NCBI GenBank assembly: GCA_002482525.1
Contig: DLGC01000002.1
Location: 289,425 to 353,424, forward strand
Source: Propionibacteriaceae bacterium UBA7704
Lineage (GTDB): Bacteria > Actinomycetota > Actinomycetes > Propionibacteriales > Propionibacteriaceae
Length of the DNA stretch: 64,000 bases
Direction: 5' to 3'
The position numbers were made by a program, and so were the translations under genes. A model generated the notes under the pieces. It was not told where the DNA came from and did no database searches. It was given only the letters and a program-made list of their open reading frames with translations. This document shows, one piece after another, positions 24,432 to 33,930 of the stretch; the stretch's first letter is position 1, and each line of letters starts with the position of its first letter.

Positions 24432-26902
24432 GCTACGGATGCCTTCCTTCTCGTGAGCATTCGGGCAGCCAAAACCCCGATGATGATCAAACCAGTGACG
24501 GCCACCTGCAGATTCGAATCCACCTGGACGAAGATCAGCAGCGAGGTGATCAAGGACATGGCGATACCGGCTGCCACCACCCCGATCGGTTCGACGACGC
24601 CGCCAGCCATCTCGCACCCGCCAACGATCACCGTGGCGATGCTCATCATGCAGAAGGCAACCGAGGTGTTGACATCTGCGGCGTAGGTGACGGCAGTGAA
24701 GAACAGGCCTGCGAACACGACCATCAGGCCAGCAAGGGCGTAGTTCACCATCTTCCCCACCAGGTAGGACCAACCCGAACGCTCGATCGCGTCTTGGTTG
24801 TTGCCGATGCCGCGCAGCACCATTCCGTACTTCCAGCGGAAGATGACGAACCAGGTGACGGCCGCCACGGCGATGCACAACACCGCTGGCATCGGGATGT
24901 AGAGCAGGCCCGAGTTGTAGAAGCTGCTCAGCCATTTGGGGCTGCTGCCCCCGGGTACCGGCGCGATGATCAGCGCGATTCCCAGCCAGATGAACTGCGC
25001 ACCCAAGGTCACCACGATCGCCGGCAGTCGCCGCAGGTGAATGAGGGCTCCCATGGCGGCGTAGGCGCCGATGAATAGAACAAGGCTGACCAGGCCGACC
25101 AAGAAGTTCTGGCTGAGAATCACCGCAACCAGGACATTCGTCAGTCCGATGGAATAGCCATTGCCCATGTCGATATCGCCGGCGGCAACAATGAACATCT
25201 GGCCGAGAGCGGCGAAGACCAGGGGCACTGCGGTGCTCAGCAGCAGCCGAGTGCTGCTCAGTGACAACACATTCGGATTCACGATGGCGTTGAGGGCGAA
25301 GATGATCACCATCGCAGCGACAGGCAGCACAAGCCGGGAGTGCAACAGGCCGGCCAGCCGCGACGGCGCGGCCTTCTCTTGCTGATCCACCTGGTCGACC
25401 TCGGCAAAGGATGCGCGCACCACATTTTGGACGGTGACGTCTTCGCCAGCCAGTTCTGCGGTGACGCGACCCTCTCGCATGACGTACACGCGGTCGCAGA
25501 TCTCCATCTCGACGTCTTCGGTGCTGTGCAAGACGACGGCTTTGCCCGCCGCTTTGGCTTCGGCCAGCAGGGTGTAAATCTCCTGCTTGGTCTCGATGTC
25601 GACCCCAGCGGTGGGGTCGTTGAGCAGCAGGATGTCGGCGCCGGAGGCGAGGCCGCGGGCGATGAGCGCCTTCTGTTGGTTACCCCCCGAAAGCGAGGTG
25701 ATGGGGCTGTCGACGTTCTCGGCTCGGAACCGCAGCCGATCGAACCAGTGCTGGGCCACTCCTCGGGACTTCACCCGGTTGAGTAGTCCCAGACGGGTCA
25801 CCGATCGAAGACTCGAGACCATGATGTTGTCGAGGATGCTCCACAGCGGAAACACACCCTCCCCGGCACGGTCGCCGCTCACGTAGGCAACCTGACCGTT
25901 GACCACGAGCCCCTGTTTACGGCCCTGGCGCGCACCGAAGATGGCCTTCAGCAGCGCCGTCTGGCCGCTGCCAACCAGGCCGGAGATTCCCACGATCTCG
26001 CCGGATTTCACCTCGACACTGATGTCGGTCAAGCCTGCGGAGTTGAGTTCATGGGCCGACACCAGCGAGGCGCCAACCATCGAGGTGCGATCACGGGAAA
26101 GATCTCGGACCCGAACCTCGCCACCCATGATGTTGACCAGTTCGTCTGAGCTGATCTCACGCGGGTCGAACTCGCCGGCGTTGGTTCCATTCTTGAGCAG
26201 GACGATGCGGTCGCAGATCTTTTGGATCTCGTCCAGCTTGTGGGAGATGTAGATGACCGCCACGCCGGTCCGCGATATCTCACGCACGGCGCTATGGAGT
26301 TGATCAGCACGATTCGCCGACAGTGCGGAGGTCGGTTCGTCCAGAATAAGAAGGCCGAGACCCTCATTCATGAGTGCCTTGCAGATCTCGACCATCTGCC
26401 GCTCAGCGAGAGTGAGGGCTGAGACTGGCCTGGAGACATCGATCCCGTTACCCGGGAAAAAACGCTCCAGCAGTGCGCTGGCCTCGGCCATCTTGGCTTT
26501 GCGCCACCCCACCGGTCCCCACAGCGTGTGGTCCATGTTCAGGATCGCGAAGTTCTCATAGACCGCCAGATTGGTACACAACGACAGGTCTTGATACGCA
26601 CACGAGATGCCGAGCTGAGCCACCTCGCGATGGGAGATTTGGGCCACCTCACGGCCCTTGACCCGGATCACCCCTGCGGTCGGCTCCATGACGCCGGTGA
26701 CCAGTTTGATCAGCGTGCTCTTGCCTGCGCCGTTGGGGCCGACGAGACCGATCACCTCGCCGGGAAAGACCTCCAGATCGGCCCCAGATAGCGCTTGGGT
26801 GATTCCGAAAGACTTGTCGATATCGCGGAGTTCGAGCAGCGGCTCAAGCGATCGAGCCGCGGCTGCTCCAGCGGTGGTTGTCTGCGGGGCCGAGGATCCC
26901 AT
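24428..26902 (-). CDS. Fused sugar ABC ATPase (two domains) and permease
   Basis: 824 aa. Residues ~20-500 are an RbsA/MglA-like double ATPase. The first domain has Walker A GPNGAGKST (~55-63), signature LTLAERQ and Walker B LGLLILDEPTSALS. The second has the degenerate Walker A GLVGSGQTALL usual for this family, signature SLSGGNQQK and NDPTAGVD. Residues ~520-824 are a BPD_transp_2 permease (AAGDIDMGNGYSIGLTN, LVVTLGAQFIW-like segment, GIGNNQDAIERSG). Ribose-type systems normally encode these separately, so the fusion is unusual. The ATG at 26902 follows AGGGAG; the longer frame to 26968 is unlikely. Confidence 0.92.
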   Translation of the reverse strand: MGSSAPQTTTAGAAAARSLEPLLELRDIDKSFGITQALSGADLEVFPGEVIGLVGPNGAGKSTLIKLVTGVMEPTAGVIRVKGREVAQISHREVAQLGISCAYQDLSLCTNLAVYENFAILNMDHTLWGPVGWRKAKMAEASALLERFFPGNGIDVSRPVSALTLAERQMVEICKALMNEGLGLLILDEPTSALSANRADQLHSAVREISRTGVAVIYISHKLDEIQKICDRIVLLKNGTNAGEFDPREISSDELVNIMGGEVRVRDLSRDRTSMVGASLVSAHELNSAGLTDISVEVKSGEIVGISGLVGSGQTALLKAIFGARQGRKQGLVVNGQVAYVSGDRAGEGVFPLWSILDNIMVSSLRSVTRLGLLNRVKSRGVAQHWFDRLRFRAENVDSPITSLSGGNQQKALIARGLASGADILLLNDPTAGVDIETKQEIYTLLAEAKAAGKAVVLHSTEDVEMEICDRVYVMREGRVTAELAGEDVTVQNVVRASFAEVDQVDQQEKAAPSRLAGLLHSRLVLPVAAMVIIFALNAIVNPNVLSLSSTRLLLSTAVPLVFAALGQMFIVAAGDIDMGNGYSIGLTNVLVAVILSQNFLVGLVSLVLFIGAYAAMGALIHLRRLPAIVVTLGAQFIWLGIALIIAPVPGGSSPKWLSSFYNSGLLYIPMPAVLCIAVAAVTWFVIFRWKYGMVLRGIGNNQDAIERSGWSYLVGKMVNYALAGLMVVFAGLFFTAVTYAADVNTSVAFCMMSIATVIVGGCEMAGGVVEPIGVVAAGIAMSLITSLLIFVQVDSNLQVAVTGLIIIGVLAARMLTRRKASVA

Positions 26903-27048
26903 GCAACTTCTCCCTCGTTCTTCCTGTTGCCTTCGGGGTGGCGGTACCTGTGTGGATGTGACGGACATGGCGGTGGGCTACCACCTGACAGAATGGCAGC
27001 CCACCGTCATCGTCGTTCAGCATCTCCGGGGAAGGTGGATGCTCGTCC

Positions 27049-28116
27049 TTACTGCTGGTAGAGGTTGGACCTGACCCACTCGCGGTCGTAGGTCGGCGTT
27101 GCGATCGCTTCGTCAGCGACGTCCTTGTACTGCTGAACGTCATCCTTGGTGATCGTGCCGAAGGGGTGGATCATATTGTGCGGCACGGGGTGCTTGCCGG
27201 ACAGAATGTCAGCGGCGACGTAAACGGCGCTCGCACCGTCCCACGGGTTCGCTGAGACCGACAAGGTGTCATAGCCAGCAGGTGCTTCGTTGGCCCACCA
27301 CTTCAGGAAGAAGCCACGGTTGTCGCCACCGATCATGGGGAGATCGGCACCGGCCTGACGGAATGCCTGCACTGCGGCGTAGGAGTCGCCTCCCTGATTC
27401 ACAACACCGTCGATCTTGCCGTACTGCTTGACCAGGTTGGGCAGAGCAGCAGCCAGTTCGGTCTGCGCCTTGGATCCGTTCCAGTCGGTGTAGATCTCGG
27501 AGACCACCTTGATGTCGGGGTAGGCCTTCAGCGCATCCACCACACCCTCGTGGGCTTTCGCGTCGAAGGCGTCGCCTTCAGCGCCGCGCAACTCGATCAT
27601 GTTGCCCTTGCCACCGATGCCTTTGGCGATGTACTCGGTAAGAGTCTTCATCTGGGCGACCGCGTCGAAGCTGATCTGGTAGACGTTGTCGGCATTGGAT
27701 TCAATCGGGCCGTCGTTCACCACGATGACCGGAATGCCCGCGTCGGAGGCTTCCTGAACGACTCCGGTGAGCGCTGTCGCGGATCCTGGGTCAACGATGA
27801 TGGCATCGACCTTCTGCAGGATGAAGCTCTGGATCTGCTGAATCTGCTTGTTGTTGTCTTGGTTGGCTTCGGCGAAGATCAACTGCTTCACTTCGCCGGT
27901 CTTCATCAGCTCTTCAGCAGCGTCCTTGGCGTACTTCTCCATCGACTGTCGATAGGTGTTGCCATTGAACGAGTTGCTGAAACCGATCACATAGTCGCCG
28001 GTCTTGCCACCAGCAGACCCTGAGCCGGTGGGCTCAGTGCTGGTGCAGGCCGCGAGCGGGAGCATGACCGCGAGCGCGATCGATGCAATCAATGCCCGAC
28101 GTGTTCCCATTCCCAT
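27049..28116 (-). CDS. Sugar ABC transporter substrate-binding lipoprotein
   Basis: 355 aa RbsB-like type I periplasmic binding protein. It has a lipoprotein signal peptide (MGTRRALIASIALAVMLPLAAC cut at the lipobox LAAC), then YVIGFSNSFNGNTYRQSM, VDAIIVDPGSATALTG and GVVNQGGDSYAAVQAFR. It is the first gene of the transporter-uxuA operon; GGAGG precedes the ATG. Given the catabolic genes around it, the ligand is probably a hexuronate or aldonate. Confidence 0.93.
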   Translation of the reverse strand: MGMGTRRALIASIALAVMLPLAACTSTEPTGSGSAGGKTGDYVIGFSNSFNGNTYRQSMEKYAKDAAEELMKTGEVKQLIFAEANQDNNKQIQQIQSFILQKVDAIIVDPGSATALTGVVQEASDAGIPVIVVNDGPIESNADNVYQISFDAVAQMKTLTEYIAKGIGGKGNMIELRGAEGDAFDAKAHEGVVDALKAYPDIKVVSEIYTDWNGSKAQTELAAALPNLVKQYGKIDGVVNQGGDSYAAVQAFRQAGADLPMIGGDNRGFFLKWWANEAPAGYDTLSVSANPWDGASAVYVAADILSGKHPVPHNMIHPFGTITKDDVQQYKDVADEAIATPTYDREWVRSNLYQQ

Positions 28117-28202
28117 CTGTCCTCCTCATTGAAGCTGAATGCCATGGTGAGTCATGGCTGCCGAAGTGGTCTAGCTCAGCGGCTGCGCATATACCCAAGT
28201 AC

Positions 28203-28212
28203 TTGTATACAT
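28203..28212. promoter_or_regulatory. Probable GntR operator in the transporter-uxuA promoter
   Basis: TTGTATACAT matches nine of ten positions of the perfect palindrome TTGTATACAA found twice in the divergent uxuB/SMP-30 promoter region. A second half-site, ACTTGTAT, lies 8 bp further at 28214-28221. It sits 87 bp upstream of the substrate-binding protein start. The rest of 28213-28403 shows no gene or clear motif to me. Confidence 0.7.
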
Positions 28213-28403
28213 CACTTGTATTCTCGTGTCTAGCCCTTGTGGGGACCGTCCCGGGAGTCGTTATCGCACTGCAATGCTGGCACCCGAGAGACCCTGCAAT
28301 GCCGGGCAAAGAGAGCCACAACTGGGGCTCCCCGAGCGCATTGCGGCCGGGGGCGAGCGCCTGCAACCAGCCACGCCAACAGCGCGAGGCTTGCCCCACT
28401 GAG

Positions 28404-29501
28404 TCAGCGATCAACCCTCGCGTTGCCACCTGAGGCCAGCTTGATGACTTCGGTCCGCGTCGCCATGCTGGTGTCGCCAGGCGTGGTCATGGCCAAAGCC
28501 CCGTGGGCGGCGCCGTACTCCACCGCGACCTGCAGGTCCTGCGCGTCGAGGAGCCCGTGAATCAGACCCGACGCGAAGGAATCTCCGCCGCCAACGCGGT
28601 CCAGGATTTCGAGGCCTAACCGGTGCTTTGCCCGCACCAAGCCGCTATCGGCTGACCAGGCGATTGCTCCCCAGTCGTTCACCGACGCACTGTGAACCGT
28701 ACGCAGAGTCGTCGCAACGACTGCGAAATTTGGGTAACTCTGCACCACCGTGGCGATCATGGCGGCGAAGCTGTCCACCTCGATCGTGGAGATGTCTTCG
28801 TCGAGTCCGGCCACCTCGAAGCCCAGGGCTGCGGTGAAGTCTTCTTCGTTGCCGATCATGACGTCGACGTAGCGCGCGATCTCCCGATTGACCTCTTGGG
28901 CTCGCGCCGGCCCGCCGGTTGCTCGCCAGATGCTTGGACGGTAGTTGAGGTCATAGGACACCACGGTGCCGTGTCGCTTTGCCGCCTTCACTGCCGCCAG
29001 CACGGTCTCTGCACTGCTCTGGCTGAGACCGGCGAAGATGCCGCCGGTGTGCAGCCAACGAACCCCCTGCTGCCCGAAGAGCTCGTCCCAATCAATATCG
29101 TCGGCTTTGAGCTGACTCGCTGCGGTGTGTGCCCGATCGGATACACCCACTGCGCCTCGTAGGCCGAACCCTCGCTCGGTGAAGTTGAGGCCGTTGCGCA
29201 CCTGGCGTCCGATGCCGTCATAGGGAAGCCACTGAATCTGTTGAGTGTCCAACCCTCCGGCAAGAATGAGACTCTCGATCAGATGCCCGATTTCGTTGTC
29301 GGCCAGCGCTGTGGCGATCGCACCCCGGTAGCCGAACACGCGGCACAGACCGCGGGCGACGTTGTACTCTCCCCCGCCTTCCCAGGCGCGGAACTCACGC
29401 GCGGTGCGGATCCGCCCCTCGCCGGGGTCGAGTCTGAGCATGACCTCCCCCAAGGAGAGGATGTCGTAGCGGCACTCGGCCGCCGGCTTGATCTTCAGCA
29501 T
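28404..29501 (-). CDS. kdgK: 2-keto-3-deoxygluconate kinase, PfkB family
   Basis: 365 aa ribokinase/PfkB-type kinase. The N-terminal motif is ILSLGEVMLRLDPGEGRIR and the C-terminal PfkB signature is DRVGGGDSFASGLIHGLL, with Asp as catalytic base. The position between eda and the transporter, with uxuA/uxuB in the cluster, supports phosphorylation of KDG to KDPG. The ATG at 29501 fits the family N-terminus. It overlaps no neighbour; eda ends 17 nt upstream. Confidence 0.9.
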   Translation of the reverse strand: MLKIKPAAECRYDILSLGEVMLRLDPGEGRIRTAREFRAWEGGGEYNVARGLCRVFGYRGAIATALADNEIGHLIESLILAGGLDTQQIQWLPYDGIGRQVRNGLNFTERGFGLRGAVGVSDRAHTAASQLKADDIDWDELFGQQGVRWLHTGGIFAGLSQSSAETVLAAVKAAKRHGTVVSYDLNYRPSIWRATGGPARAQEVNREIARYVDVMIGNEEDFTAALGFEVAGLDEDISTIEVDSFAAMIATVVQSYPNFAVVATTLRTVHSASVNDWGAIAWSADSGLVRAKHRLGLEILDRVGGGDSFASGLIHGLLDAQDLQVAVEYGAAHGALAMTTPGDTSMATRTEVIKLASGGNARVDR

Positions 29502-29518
29502 CGTCGCCTCGTTCCTTC

Positions 29519-30157
29519 TCAGGTGACCCGCGCCAGGGCAGCCAACTCGACCGCCTCCCACACGAGTCGAGCAATTTCGGTGAAGGCCCCCTGTGCGATG
29601 AGTTCCCTGGGAACCATCCAGGAGCCTCCAACCGCGACCACGGCGTCAATCGAGAGGTAGTCACGCAGGTTCGACAGGCCGATCCCACCGGTGGGGACAA
29701 TGCGCAGATCCGGGAAGGGCCCCGTAAGCGCCCGTATCGCCTCAGGTCCACCGGAGGTGGCAGCAGGGAAGAACTTGACCGCGTCCAGACCTGCCTCGAG
29801 CGCGGCTTGAATCTCGGTCGCGGTGACGGCGCCGGGCAGCGCGAGTACGCCATGGTGGGCGCACCGATCCACGACCGCGCGACTGAAGCCCGGGGACACG
29901 ATGAAGGAGGCCCCGGCGCTGACGGCCACATCGACCTGCTGCGGGGTGAGGACGGTTCCCGCCCCGACGATGACATCGCCACGCTCGGCGATGATCCGGA
30001 TCGCCTCAGCGGCGGCCGGGGTACGGAAGGTGACTTCGGCGACCGGCAGGCCGCCGGTGATCAGCGCCTCGGCCAAGCCGGTAGCGCAACCAGCGTCGTC
30101 AATCACGACGACCGGAACGATCCGGTGAAGGCTCAGTGCAGCCATCAGATCAGTCAT
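29519..30157 (-). CDS. eda: KDPG/KHG aldolase
   Basis: 212 aa, usual length for Eda, which cleaves 2-keto-3-deoxy-6-phosphogluconate to pyruvate and glyceraldehyde-3-phosphate. Family motifs are VPVVVIDD, GAGTVLTPQQVDVAVSAGAS and SPGFS, with the Schiff-base Lys in GLDAVKFFPA and the phosphate-binding GGIGLSNLRDYLS. The ATG at 30157 has AAGGAG upstream. It lies between kdgK and the zinc dehydrogenase gene. Confidence 0.95.
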   Translation of the reverse strand: MTDLMAALSLHRIVPVVVIDDAGCATGLAEALITGGLPVAEVTFRTPAAAEAIRIIAERGDVIVGAGTVLTPQQVDVAVSAGASFIVSPGFSRAVVDRCAHHGVLALPGAVTATEIQAALEAGLDAVKFFPAATSGGPEAIRALTGPFPDLRIVPTGGIGLSNLRDYLSIDAVVAVGGSWMVPRELIAQGAFTEIARLVWEAVELAALARVT

Positions 30158-30173
30158 TGACACTCCTTCGGCC

Positions 30174-31229
30174 CTAGTTCGCCACCGACGCGGGCTGGTT
30201 CCCGGCAGTGGTTTGCGACAACTTGAGCAATACCTTCGAGCTCTCGTCGCTGGCGGCGACCGCCATGGCCTGCTCAGCGTCCTCGATCTCGAACTCATGG
30301 GTAATCAGTGGATCGACCACCAGGCCGGCACCGAGCGCGGCGACCGCATCATCGATCTCTGCGGCGAATCGGTAGGAGCCGATCCACGTGATCTCGCGGG
30401 TGACCAGGTCTCCGAGCACCGCACGCACCGCGGTTCCGGGAAGGTTCCCTACCTGAACCACCGTGCCGCCCTTGGCGGCAGCTTGCAGCACTGCCCCCAG
30501 CGCACTGGCGGCTCCGGATGCTTCGAAGACCAGGTCCTCGCCCTCGGGCAGGGACACCCGTCCCAGATCCACGAGTTGGTCTGCCCCCATGGCCTTGGCT
30601 ACCTGCAAGGCATACGGTGCAACATCGGCGGCAATCACGTGAGCTGCACCGGCGAACTTCAGGGCAGCGATGACGAGGGACCCGATCGGGCCACAGCCGT
30701 TGACGACAACGTTGCGGCCTGCCACATCGCCGGCTCGCCCGACGGCGTGCATGGCTACTGCCAGTGGCTCGGCGATCGCGCCTTGGCGCGTGCTCACACC
30801 GGCAGGCAGGGGGCGGACTTGTTCGGCTCGCACGGCGCGGAGCTGACTGAAACCTCCGTCAGTGTGAGGCGTGAAGGCCGCCGAACCGAAGTAGCGCACC
30901 CGGGGATAGAGATTGGTCCGTCCGGCCAGGCGCGCTGGCATGAGTCCATCTCCCAGGAGTTGGGCTGGCTGAAACGTGACCGACTGGCCCACCTGCAGGT
31001 CGGTGACCGCATCGCCGAGTTCCACGATGTGTCCGGCGACTTCGTGGCCGAGGACCATCGGATGCTTCAAGGCTGCGGTGCCCGAACGACCGTCCCGCCA
31101 GTAGGCGAGGTCAGAGCCACAGATCCCACCCCACTCCATGGCGACGACCACCTCGTCGGGGGCGGGAACCGGGTCGGGGCGCTCGTCCACCCGAAGGTCA
31201 CCCGCGCCATGCACTACGACAGCCTTCAT
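30174..31229 (-). CDS. Zinc-dependent L-idonate/L-gulonate 5-dehydrogenase-like enzyme
   Basis: 351 aa MDR-superfamily dehydrogenase. The catalytic zinc site is seen in GGICGSDLAYW and GHEVAGHI, and the nucleotide-binding motif is GCGPIGSLVIAAL. It is closest in appearance to L-idonate 5-dehydrogenase (IdnD), but the usual partner IdnO is missing. Beside uxuB, oxidation of L-gulonate to D-fructuronate would feed straight into the pathway. The structural zinc cysteines of classical ADHs are not present in the central segment. The name is provisional. Confidence 0.8.
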   Translation of the reverse strand: MKAVVVHGAGDLRVDERPDPVPAPDEVVVAMEWGGICGSDLAYWRDGRSGTAALKHPMVLGHEVAGHIVELGDAVTDLQVGQSVTFQPAQLLGDGLMPARLAGRTNLYPRVRYFGSAAFTPHTDGGFSQLRAVRAEQVRPLPAGVSTRQGAIAEPLAVAMHAVGRAGDVAGRNVVVNGCGPIGSLVIAALKFAGAAHVIAADVAPYALQVAKAMGADQLVDLGRVSLPEGEDLVFEASGAASALGAVLQAAAKGGTVVQVGNLPGTAVRAVLGDLVTREITWIGSYRFAAEIDDAVAALGAGLVVDPLITHEFEIEDAEQAMAVAASDESSKVLLKLSQTTAGNQPASVAN

Positions 31230-31287
31230 GCTGCATCTCCATCTCTTGCCGAGTCGTGCACTTCAGGCGCGCACCGTGCGTGCTTGG

Positions 31288-32763
31288 TCACAGCTCGACC
31301 CTTCCGTTCGCCACCGAGTCCAACCGTTGCGCCACCGCGTCGGTGAGGTCGGCTGAGTCGGCAAGGTCTGCTGCGCCGAGCACTCTCAGCAGTGCGCTGA
31401 CGCGCTGGGTGGCAGCGGCGGGTCCAACCCAGCATTGGGCGAGGGCACCGGCAGCCGGATCGGTGGTGCCGAACTGCTGGGCACCGTCGGCGGACGGGCG
31501 CGTCGCCTGCACCCAGGCCGCCAGGGCGGTCTCCAAGACCGGGGTGACCTGGCCGGCTGCGCGCAGTTCGCGCAGCGTGTCCAACCAGCGCTCGGGTAGC
31601 TTCAGCGAGCCGTCCGAGCCGATCTGGCGAAGCAGATGGTTCATGGAGGGGTTCGCGAATCGCTCCACGAGAGCCTCTACATAGGCCGCCGGGTCCAGCC
31701 CTGCTTCGGGCAGGGTCGGTGCCACTTCACGTCCGAAGGCGCGTACGAGGTCGGCACCCCAGGCGGTTCGCATGACATCAGCCACGGTGGTGCAGCCTGC
31801 AGCCAGACCGAGGTAGGCAATCGCGGAGTGCGCACCATTCAGCAGGCGCAGCTTCATCAGTTGGTAGGGAGCGACATCCGGAACGAAGAGCGCGCCGTCG
31901 CGCTCCCACTGTGGACGCGGCGCACCGAAGGTGTCTTGGAGGACCCACTGCCGGTAGGGCTCGCCGACGACGGCCATCTCATCGCGGAAGCCGATCGCCA
32001 CGGAGGCGGCGTCGCGGTCTGCATCGGTGGTGGCCGGCACGATGCGGTCGACGATGGTTGCCGGGAACGACACCGAATGGGTCATCCACTCCAGCAGCGC
32101 ATCTTTGTCCGGCCAGCCCGATGCCTCGACGAAGTCGGCCACGACACCGGCCAGGATCGCACCGTTGTTGGCCATGTTGTCGCAGCACACGATGTCGATG
32201 GGTGCTTCGGTCAGTCGAAATCGGGTGCGCAGGCCCAGGGCGATCTGTCCCAGAACGGTCAGTAGGGCGCTTTCGTCGGTCGCCGTTGCCGCGAGGTCGG
32301 CGGCTATCGGTGCTGCTGCCTGGTCGAGCCGCCCGCTGTCGGGACGCCGGTAGTAGCCCTTTTCGGTGATGGTCAACGTGACCGTGCTCAGTTCTGGTGA
32401 AGCGAACAGGTGCTGGATCTGGTCGGTGGCCTCAGGCAGGAACAGCGCGTCCACGACGGAGCCCACCACCCGAGTGCGAAAGCCGCGGGGCTCTCGATCA
32501 GTGACGGAGTACAGGCAGTCTTGCTGCCGCAGGGCCACAGCGGCCCGCGCCGTTGATGGTGCAACATCGACGATGCCCCACTGCTCGCCGGTCTGCGCGT
32601 TGGCGTTCTCGGTATAGACAGCCTGATGAGCGCGATGGAATGCCCCCAGCCCGAAGTGGAGTACGCGGGGACGCAGGCTGCGGGGGTCGACCGGCGGGCG
32701 GACGTCGGCGTCCATTTGGTCCAGCGCGTCCAGCGCGAGTCGAGGCAGGTTGAGCTCGTGCAT
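31288..32763 (-). CDS. uxuB: D-mannonate oxidoreductase / fructuronate reductase
   Basis: 491 aa, mannitol dehydrogenase family (long-chain, zinc-independent). The N-terminal nucleotide-binding segment is VLHFGLGAFHRAHQAVYT. Other conserved blocks are TEKGYYRRPDSG, IVCCDNMANNGAIL, VSFPATIVDRIVPA and KLRLLNGAHSAIAYLG, the last holding the catalytic Lys/Asn/His set. It reduces D-fructuronate to D-mannonate, the substrate of UxuA. It is the first gene of uxuB-idnD-like-eda-kdgK, with GntR operators at 32826 and 32910 in front. Confidence 0.92.
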   Translation of the reverse strand: MHELNLPRLALDALDQMDADVRPPVDPRSLRPRVLHFGLGAFHRAHQAVYTENANAQTGEQWGIVDVAPSTARAAVALRQQDCLYSVTDREPRGFRTRVVGSVVDALFLPEATDQIQHLFASPELSTVTLTITEKGYYRRPDSGRLDQAAAPIAADLAATATDESALLTVLGQIALGLRTRFRLTEAPIDIVCCDNMANNGAILAGVVADFVEASGWPDKDALLEWMTHSVSFPATIVDRIVPATTDADRDAASVAIGFRDEMAVVGEPYRQWVLQDTFGAPRPQWERDGALFVPDVAPYQLMKLRLLNGAHSAIAYLGLAAGCTTVADVMRTAWGADLVRAFGREVAPTLPEAGLDPAAYVEALVERFANPSMNHLLRQIGSDGSLKLPERWLDTLRELRAAGQVTPVLETALAAWVQATRPSADGAQQFGTTDPAAGALAQCWVGPAAATQRVSALLRVLGAADLADSADLTDAVAQRLDSVANGRVEL

Positions 32764-32825
32764 CAGGTGCCTCTCTGACTCGGGTGCGCGGGGCGACGCA
32801 CAGGGCGGTCAACTTCAGTACGACT

Positions 32826-32837
32826 CTTGTATACAAG
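32826..32837. promoter_or_regulatory. GntR operator O1 (uxuB/SMP-30 intergenic region)
   Basis: Perfect 12-bp palindrome CTTGTATACAAG, 63 bp from the uxuB start. It shares the GTATAC centre of UxuR/ExuR-type FadR-subfamily operators and is probably bound by the GntR protein at 33931-34635. Confidence 0.8.
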
Positions 32838-32909
32838 TCGTGCCATAGCAGTGTCAACTCCCTGCCGAGCCTGCGCGTGTTCCATTGACCGGCGCCTGGT
32901 AGACACGTA

Positions 32910-32919
32910 TTGTATACAA
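32910..32919. promoter_or_regulatory. GntR operator O2 (uxuB/SMP-30 intergenic region)
   Basis: Perfect palindrome TTGTATACAA, centred 83 bp from O1 (eight helical turns), so looping or joint occupancy is possible. It lies between the divergent uxuB and SMP-30 genes and could control both directions. Confidence 0.8.
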
Positions 32920-33019
32920 GCAATGAGGGCGCGGCTCGAATCAGAAGGTTGCCTCTAGCGACTGCTGCGGTAGCGCCATCGGCGGCACGAAGGTCAATCG
33001 CGAGACAAGGACGACTGCC

Positions 33020-33886
33020 TTGACAACATCGGCTCCCTTACTCCCCATAGACAGTGCGCGCGTCATTTTCGACGGCTTTCGCACGTCCCCCGTCCTGGAC
33101 CACGCTGAAGGCCTGGATCTCGACCCAGTCGACGGCAGCCTGTGGTGCGGTGGCGAAGCCGGGCAGCTCTACCGCATCGATCTGGCCACCAGCTCCATCG
33201 AGCTGATCGACCAGAACCCTGGCGGTTTCATTCTCGGTCTGCGGTTCAGTGGTGATCGTAAGGTGTTCTGGCTTGACGCGGTGCGCCGCCAGGTGCGGCG
33301 TCTGGCCGTCGGCACCGGGCAGGGCCCGGAGGTCGTGGTCGACGAGACTGTCGGTGGCCGACCATTGGTCTACCCCAATGCTCTGGACATCACCGCCGAG
33401 GGGGTGGTGTATTTCTCCGACAGCGACGGCGACGCCGAGACCGGCGGCGGTGGGATTTATCGCATATCGGCTGATGACTCCAGCGAGCTGTGGTGCGCCG
33501 GACCGTTCCACTTCGCCAACGGGGTGGCGATTTCCCCGGACGGACAGTGGCTTTATGTGGCCGAATCCGCCTCGCGAGCAGTGTGCCGGGTAGCGATTCT
33601 TCCCGACGGCTCGGCCGGGGCCATCGAGCGAATCTGGACGCTGGGAAACCGGGTCCCTGACGGGCTGGCTTTCGGTCCCGACGGACGGCTCTACACCGCC
33701 TGTTACTACCCCTCGGTGATCCTGCGACTGGAGTCAGATGGCGGCGTCACCACCATCTACGAAGACCCGATCGGGCACACCCTGTCTAACCCGACGAACC
33801 TGATCTTCACCGGCACCGATGCCCTCGTCGCCAACCTCGGCCGGTGGCATATCACCACAATCGACATGCAAGCCGCGCTGACATGA
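33020..33886 (+). CDS. SMP-30/gluconolactonase family lactone hydrolase
   Basis: 288 aa six-bladed beta-propeller of the SMP-30/regucalcin/LRE family. Metal-site residues fit EGLDLDPVDGSLWCGGE near the N-terminus, YPNALDITAEGVVYFSDS, NGVAISPDGQWLYVAES and PDGLAFGPDGRLY. Enzymes of this family hydrolyse aldonolactones, including L-gulonolactone in mammals. The start is TTG with AAGGA upstream. It is divergent from uxuB, and its last codons overlap a possible start of the GntR gene. Confidence 0.9.
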   Translation: MTTSAPLLPIDSARVIFDGFRTSPVLDHAEGLDLDPVDGSLWCGGEAGQLYRIDLATSSIELIDQNPGGFILGLRFSGDRKVFWLDAVRRQVRRLAVGTGQGPEVVVDETVGGRPLVYPNALDITAEGVVYFSDSDGDAETGGGGIYRISADDSSELWCAGPFHFANGVAISPDGQWLYVAESASRAVCRVAILPDGSAGAIERIWTLGNRVPDGLAFGPDGRLYTACYYPSVILRLESDGGVTTIYEDPIGHTLSNPTNLIFTGTDALVANLGRWHITTIDMQAALT

Positions 33887-33930
33887 CCTCCACAGCACTC
33901 CCGAAGGACCGACACCCCTACAATCACACC

